From Alphaproteobacteria bacterium (lineage in GTDB: Bacteria; Pseudomonadota; Alphaproteobacteria; Micropepsales; Micropepsaceae), in assembly GCA_947474645.1 (NCBI GenBank), contig CANJJD010000009.1:29277-93276 (forward strand): DNA of 64,000 bases, read 5' to 3'. The position numbers and the translations under genes are program-made. Of this stretch, positions 1-6,921 are shown one piece after another. The notes beneath the pieces are model-generated. The model saw nothing but the letters and a program-made list of their open reading frames with translations, did not search any database and was not told the DNA's origin. Each line of letters begins with the position of its first letter. Position 1 is the first letter of the stretch.

Positions 1-2
1 CC

Positions 3-224
3 TCGAACAAGGCGCTGATGGAAATGACCGCCTCGGGCCGCGAGCCCTGGCCTTACCTGCCGCAATGCTATGACTTCAAGAATGGCAAGCTATGGCCCAA
101 TGAGCGGATCGGGCTTGGCCTGACCCTGGACACCAGCAAGCTGCAGATGATCGGCGACTGGAGCGAGGCCTATTCGCCCATCCCGATCAATCATCGGCCG
201 GACGGCAGCTATACCAACTGGTAG
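3..224 (+). CDS. C-terminal fragment of a probable enolase-superfamily sugar-acid dehydratase
   Basis: This is the last 73 codons of a gene whose start lies left of the window; the frame is open from base 3 and ends in TAG. The tail, with a run of Asp/Trp/Pro/Asn residues and the ending DGSYTNW, resembles mandelate racemase/muconate lactonizing-type dehydratases, where this segment closes the barrel and capping domain. The convergent neighbours dgoA and dgoK act on 2-dehydro-3-deoxygalactonate, so a galactonate-type dehydratase would complete the route. The family call rests on C-terminal resemblance plus context and is only moderate. Confidence 0.5.
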   Translation, partial: SNKALMEMTASGREPWPYLPQCYDFKNGKLWPNERIGLGLTLDTSKLQMIGDWSEAYSPIPINHRPDGSYTNW

Positions 225-227
225 GCG

Positions 228-851
228 TCAGCCCGCCGCTTTGAACGCCTCGACACACTGGCGGGCGCGGGCCGCAATGTCCGCGTCCGTGAAGTCGGGC
301 CTGAACAGGTCCGAACCCAGGCCGAAGCCGGCGGCGCCCGCGACGCGCCATTCCTTCATGTTGGACGCGCCGGCGCCGCCCACCGCATAGACCGGTATGT
401 TCTTGGGCAGCACCGCCAGCATGGCTTTCAGGTGGCCGATGCCGCCGCTGGAGGCGGGGAACAGTTTCAAATAGCGCGCGCCCGCCGCCACGGCGGCAAA
501 GCCTTCGCTGGGAGTAAAGAAGCCCGGCATCACCGTCAGGCCTTTTTTCACGCCATGGGCGATGACGGCGGGATTGGTGTTGGGCGTCACCAGCAATTTG
601 CCGCCCACGCCGGCCACCTGGTCCACCTGTTCCGGCGTCAGCACCGTACCGGCGCCCGTGAGGCAGCGTTCGCCGAACTGCTTGGCCAGCAGTTCGATGC
701 TCTTCAGGGGTTCGGGCGAATTCAGCGGCACCTCGATGGCGCGGAAGCCCGCCTCGAACAGCGCGCCGGCTACGCCTTCGATCCGCGCCGGCGTGACGCC
801 GCGCAGGATGGCGACCAGGGGCAGTTCGGCCAAAAGTGCGTCAGCGTTCAT
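228..851 (-). CDS. dgoA: 2-dehydro-3-deoxy-6-phosphogalactonate aldolase
   Basis: Class I aldolase of the KDPG/KDPGal family. It should cleave 2-dehydro-3-deoxy-6-phosphogalactonate to pyruvate and glyceraldehyde 3-phosphate in the cytoplasm. The 207-residue length is normal for this single TIM-barrel family. The Schiff-base lysine is K129 in the motif YLKLFPA, and the LRGVTP strand near the N-terminus is conserved. The start codon overlaps the dgoK stop by four bases (ATGA), so the two are translationally coupled. The neighbouring kinase favours the galactonate assignment over KDPG aldolase (Eda). Confidence 0.9.
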   Translation of the reverse strand: MNADALLAELPLVAILRGVTPARIEGVAGALFEAGFRAIEVPLNSPEPLKSIELLAKQFGERCLTGAGTVLTPEQVDQVAGVGGKLLVTPNTNPAVIAHGVKKGLTVMPGFFTPSEGFAAVAAGARYLKLFPASSGGIGHLKAMLAVLPKNIPVYAVGGAGASNMKEWRVAGAAGFGLGSDLFRPDFTDADIAARARQCVEAFKAAG

Positions 852-1759
852 GAGAAGATTTCCGCATGGGCATGGACCAGGCCCGCCAGGGCCGCTTCAT
901 CGCCGTCAATCGCGGCGCCGGTGAGATCATAGGCATTGAGCGCCTTGGTATAAAGCGCCGCCAGACCGGGGGTGCAGATCAACTGCACCGGGCCTTTCAG
1001 CTCCAGTAGTGTCCGCGCCGAGCCGATATCCTTGCCCAGCATAAGACCCGACAGATAAGACGCGGCCTCGGCCTTGGGCATTTCGCCCGTGACCACGCGG
1101 CTGCGCGTGCTGAACAGCAGGTGCAGCAGGTCGGCTTTTTCATTGGCCTTGGCGAAATCCAGCCCGCGCGCAAAAGCGGGACTTGCGGCATCCACCTCGC
1201 CGCTATCGCGCGCCAGCACACTGTGGCGTCGTACCAGCTCGAACAATTCGCCCGACAGCGCCGTCTGGAACTGGATCACCGCGCCGTCCTCCACCACCAC
1301 CCATTTGACATGGGTGCCGGGCATGCAGAGGACATGGCGGCCCTTGGTCAGGTCGGGACGCAGCCGCAGCGCCCCCAGGATCTGCGTTTCCTCGCCGCGC
1401 ATCACATCCGGCGCGCCGGTCTTTCCGGTGCAGGACAGGCCCGGCAGGATGGCGATGGAACGGCCGCCCGCATCAAGACGCAGCGCCGCGCCCGCGATGG
1501 CGCCGGGCTTGGCGGGGCACTTCAGATAGGGCACTTCGCGCCAGCCGATGGTCGAGCCGACCATGCCGCCCAGCACCGCCGGCAACACGCCATGCGCCTT
1601 GTCCCAGGGCGCCACCGCGGCGGCGAAACGGCCGGCGCAATCGGGCGCCGAAGCGCCCTCGCCTTCGCCCCGCGCCAGCACATGCCCCGCCGCGTCACAT
1701 AGATAAAGCCGCAAGCGGCTGGTGCCCCAATCGCCCGCGATGAAGGATGCCCTGCTCAT
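848..1759 (-). CDS. dgoK: 2-dehydro-3-deoxygalactonokinase
   Basis: DgoK-family sugar-acid kinase that phosphorylates 2-dehydro-3-deoxygalactonate with ATP, making the substrate for the aldolase encoded just downstream. The 303-residue product starts with the family phosphate-binding segment GDWGTSRLRLYL and contains GGMVGS and CMPGTHVKW, the usual DgoK signature stretches. It is first in a two-gene leftward operon. The aldolase begins within its stop codon. No regulator or transporter for this pathway is visible within the window. Confidence 0.92.
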   Translation of the reverse strand: MSRASFIAGDWGTSRLRLYLCDAAGHVLARGEGEGASAPDCAGRFAAAVAPWDKAHGVLPAVLGGMVGSTIGWREVPYLKCPAKPGAIAGAALRLDAGGRSIAILPGLSCTGKTGAPDVMRGEETQILGALRLRPDLTKGRHVLCMPGTHVKWVVVEDGAVIQFQTALSGELFELVRRHSVLARDSGEVDAASPAFARGLDFAKANEKADLLHLLFSTRSRVVTGEMPKAEAASYLSGLMLGKDIGSARTLLELKGPVQLICTPGLAALYTKALNAYDLTGAAIDGDEAALAGLVHAHAEIFS

Positions 1760-1792
1760 GGGGGGTCTTCTATAGGGGAAGTCGCAAAGCGG

Positions 1793-2395
1793 CTAGGGCC
1801 GCTTGACCCCAAGCGGGTTCAAATCGCGCAACTGCACCGGCATGCCCGACGGCTCGAAATTGCCGCGCACCAGGCGCGCATCCTTCATCGCCAGTATCTC
1901 TTCATAGAAAGCCCGGTCCTGGGCCATCACCCGGATAGTGACCAGGGTGCCGCCGCGCTTGACGCCTTCGGCATAGCCGGCGGCGTCATTCTCGCTCACG
2001 CCTGCCTCGATCAGGGCGCCGACCACGCCGCCCGCCGCGCCGCCCGCCACCGCGCCGGCCAGCGCCGTGGCCAGCCAGCCAGCCGCCACCACCGCGCCGA
2101 TCCCCGGCAGCACAAAGGCGCTGAGTCCCGCCAGCAATCCGGCCATGCCGTCCAGGGCGGCGCCGATGCCGGCGCTTTTGTTCACCGTCTGGCCGCGATC
2201 ATCGCGCCCGTCGCCGTCGCGGTCGATGACATCGCCGGCATTTTCCAGGTCGGCATTCTTCATCGGCTGGGACAGGGCATGCGAAGAGGCGATGATGCCG
2301 ATATCGTCCTCGGGCAGGCCCGCCGCCTTCAGTTCATCCACTATCGCGCGGGCCGTGGCGCCATCGGGAAAAAGCCGGGAGAGTGTGATCATCAT
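1793..2395 (-). CDS. General stress protein 17M-like membrane-associated protein
   Basis: A 200-residue protein with the alternating layout of the YflT/general stress 17M-like family. It has an N-terminal segment of LFPDGATARAIVDEL type, a long glycine/alanine-rich hydrophobic middle (about residues 75-130) like a helical hairpin in or at the membrane, and a C-terminal strand of LVTIRVMA type. A DRDGDGRDDR stretch near residue 60 resembles a calcium loop. Two adjacent ATG codons are possible starts (2395 or 2392); GGAG lies about six bases upstream. It is transcribed away from the gene at 2506 from a shared region with GGAAC-type stress promoter boxes. Biochemical function is unknown. Confidence 0.6.
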   Translation of the reverse strand: MMITLSRLFPDGATARAIVDELKAAGLPEDDIGIIASSHALSQPMKNADLENAGDVIDRDGDGRDDRGQTVNKSAGIGAALDGMAGLLAGLSAFVLPGIGAVVAAGWLATALAGAVAGGAAGGVVGALIEAGVSENDAAGYAEGVKRGGTLVTIRVMAQDRAFYEEILAMKDARLVRGNFEPSGMPVQLRDLNPLGVKRP

Positions 2396-2425
2396 GGCGG
2401 AACTCCGTGCGCTGAGCCTGATGGC

Positions 2426-2475
2426 AACACACGCCGGGCTCGCTTGTTCCGGAACCGGAAATAATTTCGCCGGTT
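2426..2475. promoter_or_regulatory. Divergent EcfG-type (general stress sigma) promoter pair sharing a palindrome
   Basis: GTTCCGGAAC at 2446-2455 is a perfect palindrome. Its right half is a GGAAC box followed by 16 bases and GGTT (2472-2475), pointing at the gene at 2506. Its left half, read on the minus strand, is GGAAC followed by 16 bases and TGTT (2429-2426), pointing at the gene ending at 1793. The alphaproteobacterial EcfG consensus is GGAAC, 16-17 bases, then CGTT. The arrangement is seen in the sequence; the sigma factor assignment is inferred. Confidence 0.65.
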
Positions 2476-2505
2476 AATGCAGTGCCATCCTCCGAGGAAC
2501 ACATC

Positions 2506-2703
2506 ATGGCCCGCAAATATTCCAAAGCCGCCTCGAAAAAGGTCGAGAAGGTGATGCACGAGCGCAAGAAGGGCACCCTGAAAAGCGGCTCGGGCAAGAA
2601 GGTGACCAGCAAGAAGCAGGCGATCGCCATCGGCCTGTCGGAAGCCCGCAAGGAGGGGAAGAAAGTTCCCAAGAAGAAGACGGCGAAAAAGAAGAAGGGC
2701 TAG
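2506..2703 (+). CDS. Small lysine-rich DUF6496-type protein
   Basis: A 65-residue, extremely basic protein: MARKYSK start, then alternating lysine-rich helix and a C-terminal KKTAKKKKG tail. It resembles the DUF6496 family of small, histone-like, lysine-rich bacterial proteins. ATG at 2506 is chosen because GAGGA sits seven bases upstream; an in-frame GTG at 2482 has no ribosome binding site. A GGAAC-N16-GGTT promoter lies 30-55 bases upstream, suggesting induction in the general stress response. DNA or RNA binding is plausible from the charge but not shown. The stop overlaps the convergent receiver gene by four bases. Confidence 0.65.
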   Translation: MARKYSKAASKKVEKVMHERKKGTLKSGSGKKVTSKKQAIAIGLSEARKEGKKVPKKKTAKKKKG

Positions 2704-3062
2704 GCCGTCATCTCGGCCGCCAGGGTGCAGAGCCGCTCCAGGTTGAACGGCTTGTGCAGGATCTGGATGTCCCGCGCCTTCAGCACCGCGGGCGGGGGCG
2801 TCTGGGTATAGCCCGTCATCAACAGCACCTTCAGATCGGGGCGAAACTCCAGCCCGGCCTCAACCAGGGCATAGCCGTCCATGCGCGGCATCTTGATGTC
2901 GGACACCAACAGCGCAATCTCGGGATTGGCCTTCAGAAGTTCCAGCGCCTCGGCGCCGTCGCCGGCCTCGAACACCTTGAAGCCCGCATCCTCCAGCATC
3001 TCCACGGCGATCACCCGCAGCATGGCTTCGTCCTCGGCCACCAGGATGGTTGTCTTTGTCAT
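2700..3062 (-). CDS. Stand-alone response regulator receiver (CheY-like)
   Basis: A 120-residue single receiver domain without output domain. Acidic residues D11/E12, phospho-acceptor D55 in LLVSDIKMP, T83 and K104 (HKPF) are all in the expected places. The start is set at MTKTTILV (3062), which overlaps the histidine kinase stop by four bases, so kinase and receiver are translationally coupled. This receiver type is commonly fused to the C-terminus of hybrid kinases. Here it is a separate cistron and presumably a phosphate sink or protein-protein output for the kinase next to it. Confidence 0.88.
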   Translation of the reverse strand: MTKTTILVAEDEAMLRVIAVEMLEDAGFKVFEAGDGAEALELLKANPEIALLVSDIKMPRMDGYALVEAGLEFRPDLKVLLMTGYTQTPPPAVLKARDIQILHKPFNLERLCTLAAEMTA

Positions 3063-4396
3063 GAGGTGCCTTTGTCGCGGGGCATGAGGATGGTCATGGT
3101 GGTGCCCTTGCCGGGAACGCTTTCGATCAACAGATGGCCACCCGACTGGCGCACAAATCCGAAGGTCATGGACAGGCCCAGCCCCGTGCCCTTGCCCAAG
3201 GGCTTGGTGGTGAAGAAGGGGTCCACGGCGCGACGGCGCACCTCCTCGGGCATGCCGGTGCCGGTGTCGCGCATGATCAGGGCGGCATAGTCCCCGGGCG
3301 TGAAATTCTCCACGTCCGGCGGCGGCGCCGAAAGCGTCATGTCGCGGGTCTCCACGATCAGCTCGCCGCCATTGGGCATGGCGTCGCGCGCATTGATGGC
3401 CAGGTTCAGGATCACATTTTCCATCTGGTTGACGTCGCACAGGGTGGACCAGGAGCCTTGCAGCATCAGCGATATCGTCACCTTCTCGCCCACCGAATGG
3501 CGGATCAATTCGGCCAGACCTTGCGCCAGGGTGCTGAGATTGACGCGCTGGGGGGTCAAGGGCTGGCGGCGCGAGAAGGCCAGAATGCGCTGGGTGAGAT
3601 GGGCGGCGCGGTCCAGCGCTTCATCGGCGGCGGCGATATAGCCGGCGCCCGATTCGGTTTCCGGGCTCAGCTTGCGCGTGAGCAGGCGTAGGTTTCCCTT
3701 CACGATCATGATCAGGTTGTTGAAGTCATGCGCGATGCCGCCCGACAATTGGCCGATGGCTTCCATCTTGTGGCTCTGGCGCAGCGCCTCCTCGGTCTTG
3801 CGCCGCTCCTCCATTTCCTGATGCAGCCGGCTGTTGACCTCGACCAGTTGCTGGGCGCGGCGCGACAACTGGGCCTGGGCGAAGGAGAGCACCGCGATCA
3901 CCAGCGCGCCCATCGTCACCAGAAGGATCAGGCCGAAATAGCGGGCATTGCGCCGCTCGGGCGCCTCGGTGACGGCGCGCAGCAGCACCGTGCCGGCACG
4001 CGCGCCGTTCTGGCTGGCGGGCACCGCGATGTCGATATAGCCGTCGCCGGTTTTGGTCTCGGCCGTCGTCTTGTGCCCCGGCAGGCGGGTGCCGCGGGCA
4101 AAGCCGGCCATCAGCCGTCCGTCGGCGGCATAGATGGCCGCGCCCTGCAATTCGGGATTGACCCGCAGGGCATCGACATATTCCTGCGCCGCCGCGCGGT
4201 CTTCAAACAGGATGGCGGCGGAAGCGCTGGCCGCCAGCACCTGTGCCTGCTCGCGCACGCTCTTGATCTGCTGGCTGCTGTAAAGCTGCTCCTGATAGAC
4301 CGCCATCAAGACACCGGCCGCCAAGAGCACTGCCGCCGCGACCAGGGCGCCGATCACCGAAGGGGTCCAGCCCTTGTTTTTTTGGAGCAGCATCAT
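3059..4396 (-). CDS. Membrane sensor histidine kinase with periplasmic sensor domain
   Basis: 445 residues. Transmembrane helices lie at about 15-34 and 153-174, bracketing a roughly 118-residue periplasmic sensor of CHASE8-like type. A coiled-coil linker (about 178-208) leads to a HisKA dimerisation domain with the phospho-accepting H223 in GGIAHDFNN. The HATPase domain has N-box [10 protein letters not shown] (331-340), G1 DTGTG (377-381) and G2 GKGTGLGL (401-408). All catalytic motifs are intact; no HAMP or PAS is evident. The start overlaps the YfiR-like gene stop by four bases. It likely senses a periplasmic signal relayed by the receptor and YfiR protein upstream. Confidence 0.88.
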   Translation of the reverse strand: MMLLQKNKGWTPSVIGALVAAAVLLAAGVLMAVYQEQLYSSQQIKSVREQAQVLAASASAAILFEDRAAAQEYVDALRVNPELQGAAIYAADGRLMAGFARGTRLPGHKTTAETKTGDGYIDIAVPASQNGARAGTVLLRAVTEAPERRNARYFGLILLVTMGALVIAVLSFAQAQLSRRAQQLVEVNSRLHQEMEERRKTEEALRQSHKMEAIGQLSGGIAHDFNNLIMIVKGNLRLLTRKLSPETESGAGYIAAADEALDRAAHLTQRILAFSRRQPLTPQRVNLSTLAQGLAELIRHSVGEKVTISLMLQGSWSTLCDVNQMENVILNLAINARDAMPNGGELIVETRDMTLSAPPPDVENFTPGDYAALIMRDTGTGMPEEVRRRAVDPFFTTKPLGKGTGLGLSMTFGFVRQSGGHLLIESVPGKGTTMTILMPRDKGTS

Positions 4397-4935
4397 GGCT
4401 GGCCCCGCTGCTTCACCGCATGGGCCAGGCCCAGCAGCTTGGAGCTGATCACCAGCCGGCCTTGCGTCGCCGCCGCGTCGTCAATGTCGAAGCGCACATG
4501 GTTGGCCTCGATCAGGAAACTGATCACGCCGTGCGCTTTCAGGCCGGAATCGGTCACCGTCACCACCGGCTTGCCCTTCATGGCGTCCAATGTGCCTTCG
4601 GCGATGGCGGCGTCGCCGCTGAGGAACAACAGGTGGCAGACCGCTTCCGGATCGGGCGCCGCCAGGCGGCGCACCGCAATGGCGCGCTCGCCGGATCGCG
4701 CGCTGGCCGCGCTTTGTTCCAGCTTGCCGCCGAAAGGATCGCCGCCCAGCACGCAGATGGTCACCGGCTGGGTGGGCGAGGAGAAGGCGCTATCAGGCCA
4801 GGTGATGAAGGGAATGAATTTGGGGAGATAGGCCGCCTTGACGGCATATTCCAGCGAGGCGTCGGCCGCGCCTGCGGGCGCCTGCGGTGCCAGGCACCCC
4901 AGGGCCGTCGCGGCAAGAAGGGCGCGAAGCCGCAT
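4393..4935 (-). CDS. YfiR family (DUF4154) periplasmic protein
   Basis: 180 residues with an N-terminal signal peptide ending around AGA-DAS (residues 20-25). This is followed by the family hallmark YLPKFIPFITWPD and an ICVLGGDPFG strand typical of YfiR/DUF4154. In Pseudomonas, YfiR is a periplasmic repressor of the diguanylate cyclase YfiN. Relatives elsewhere sit beside TonB receptors and histidine kinases, as here. Its ATG overlaps the TonB receptor stop by one base and its stop overlaps the kinase start by four. No diguanylate cyclase is nearby, so the partner is probably the kinase. Confidence 0.82.
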   Translation of the reverse strand: MRLRALLAATALGCLAPQAPAGAADASLEYAVKAAYLPKFIPFITWPDSAFSSPTQPVTICVLGGDPFGGKLEQSAASARSGERAIAVRRLAAPDPEAVCHLLFLSGDAAIAEGTLDAMKGKPVVTVTDSGLKAHGVISFLIEANHVRFDIDDAAATQGRLVISSKLLGLAHAVKQRGQP

Positions 4936-6875
4936 CAGAATTGCAGTCTGGCTTGAAGATAGACGCTGCGCGGAATGGCCAGGGGCGGAACCGATCCGTT
5001 GACGAATTCCTGATGCCGTTCATGCAGCAGGTTCATTCCGGCAAGGGAGAGATGAAGCCCCTCCACCACGCGCCAGTCTATCTTGGCATTGGCTTCGACA
5101 TAGGCCGGCACGGCGGGGCTTTTCAGGGCATCGATGCTGCGCAGGCCGAAATTGAGCGACACGTCGTGCGGCAGGTCGATGTCCGATTGCATCTGGAACT
5201 GGTAGGCCGGATCGTTGCCCGCAAACGCGACGCCCAAAAAGTCGCGGCTGCCGGACACAAGGTGCAGCTCCTTGCGGATGGCGTTGATGCCGGCCTTCAC
5301 CCGCCACCACTCCCGGATCGAATAACTGCCCCAGGCTTCGACGCCATAGGTGTTGCCGCGCATGCCGTTCTTGATGACCAGGGGGAGCACCGTCGGCGTG
5401 GTGGCTTCCAGGGTGCGCAGGTCGTCGTAGATGTTGAAATAGGTCGAAACCGAAAAGGAGAAATTCTCGAAGGGCTGGGCGCGGTAGCCCAGCTCAAAGG
5501 CCAGCAGGTCCTCGGACACAAAACCCGCCCCGCCTGAAAGCGTGTTGGGGGCGAACAGTTCGGTATCGAAACGCGACGGCGTGCGAACTGCCCGGGCGGC
5601 GGAAAACCACACCACCGATGTTTCTGAAGGCCGCCACGCCAGACGGGAATCCGGCATGACTTCCCAGCCGGTATAGCTGTTGTGTTCCAGCTTCACGCCC
5701 AGGGTCAGCGTGACATCGGGGGAAAGGCTGATGGCATCCTGGGCGAAGATGTTGCCCAGGCCCAAGGTGCGTTGGGCGGGATTGAGGAACGAGGTGCCGG
5801 GGCCGGCGACAAAAGTATCGTGCATGGTGCGATAGCCCCCGCCCACCACGATGCTGTGCGCATCCACCGCGAAATTATACTGCGTGTCGAAGTCGAACGT
5901 GTCCACGCTGGCGCGGATGCCGCTGGTAATGTTACGGCGCGCATTGTCGTAATAGACTTGCGCCTTGAAGGACGCGTCGCCGTCCAGGGTGCGGGTCCAG
6001 CTTGCCAGCAGGTTCTGCCCGCCGATGGTGCCATTGGCGACCTGGCCGGGCGCCCTTTCGGTGCTGCCGCGATACAAGTCGCCCTGCACCGTGACCATAT
6101 CCGCGCCGCTCGCCCAATCCGTCCGGAAGCCGCCTTGCACATTGTCCCAGCCGTCGCGGCTGACCTGGCCGTCCAGCCGCGACAGGCGGCGGTCATGCAT
6201 GGCGGTTACATAAACGCGGTAGGTGGTGTTGGCGTCCAAGGTGCCGCCATGGCGCGCGCTGATCGTATCGTCCAGGCTGCCGGCGCGCACATCCACAAGA
6301 TTGCCCTGGGTATCTTTGCTGTTGCGCGAGGTGATGTTGATCACGCCATTAACGGCGTTCGATCCCCACAGCGTGCCGGCCGGGCCGCTGATGACTTCGA
6401 TACGGTCAATGTCGTCCAGCATGGTGTTCTGGACGTCCCAGAACACGCCGGAGAACAGCGGCGAATAAACCACCCGGCCGTCCATCATCACCAGCAGCTT
6501 GTTGGCCGTGCCGGTGGACTGGTTGAATCCCCGCGCCGTGATGCCGTAGCTGGAGGCGCTGAGTTGCGCGACCTGCAGGTTCGGCGCCAGCCGGAGAATT
6601 TCCGGGATGGAGGTGCCGCCGGAGCGCTGGATATCGTCCTGGTTGATGACAAAGATCGCGGCGGCGGCCTGGTTCAGCGGCTCGGCGCGCCGTGAGACCG
6701 AGGTAATCTCCACATTGGCAAGCTGTTCGATGCTCAGTTGCTGGACATCGGCGCTGGCGATCTGCTGGGCCTGGGCAGGCACAGCAAGGCAGGCGGTCAA
6801 TGCCGCGCCGGCCAGAAATACCCGGATCTTGCCCCCAAAACGCACGTGAACACGCTCCCCGACCAGCCCCTCCAT
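4935..6875 (-). CDS. TonB-dependent outer-membrane receptor
   Basis: About 646 residues: signal peptide ending AVPAQAQQ, plug domain with INQDDIQRSGG, LAPNLQVAQ, ITARGFN, IDRIEVISGPAG and GVINI motifs, then a beta-barrel ending in an aromatic residue (ARLQF). This is a complete receptor of roughly usual length. ATG at 6875 is chosen; an upstream in-frame TTG (6893) and a downstream GTG (6845, preceded by GGGGAG) are alternatives. The substrate is not evident; iron, vitamin and peptide ligands are all possible. The M3 peptidase gene ends 46 bases upstream of this start, and YfiR begins at its stop, so it may link uptake to signalling. Confidence 0.88.
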   Translation of the reverse strand: MEGLVGERVHVRFGGKIRVFLAGAALTACLAVPAQAQQIASADVQQLSIEQLANVEITSVSRRAEPLNQAAAAIFVINQDDIQRSGGTSIPEILRLAPNLQVAQLSASSYGITARGFNQSTGTANKLLVMMDGRVVYSPLFSGVFWDVQNTMLDDIDRIEVISGPAGTLWGSNAVNGVINITSRNSKDTQGNLVDVRAGSLDDTISARHGGTLDANTTYRVYVTAMHDRRLSRLDGQVSRDGWDNVQGGFRTDWASGADMVTVQGDLYRGSTERAPGQVANGTIGGQNLLASWTRTLDGDASFKAQVYYDNARRNITSGIRASVDTFDFDTQYNFAVDAHSIVVGGGYRTMHDTFVAGPGTSFLNPAQRTLGLGNIFAQDAISLSPDVTLTLGVKLEHNSYTGWEVMPDSRLAWRPSETSVVWFSAARAVRTPSRFDTELFAPNTLSGGAGFVSEDLLAFELGYRAQPFENFSFSVSTYFNIYDDLRTLEATTPTVLPLVIKNGMRGNTYGVEAWGSYSIREWWRVKAGINAIRKELHLVSGSRDFLGVAFAGNDPAYQFQMQSDIDLPHDVSLNFGLRSIDALKSPAVPAYVEANAKIDWRVVEGLHLSLAGMNLLHERHQEFVNGSVPPLAIPRSVYLQARLQF

Positions 6876-6921
6876 GGAGCCGATTCGAGCCAAAACGCGT
6901 GAAAAACCGGATGGTTCCCGG

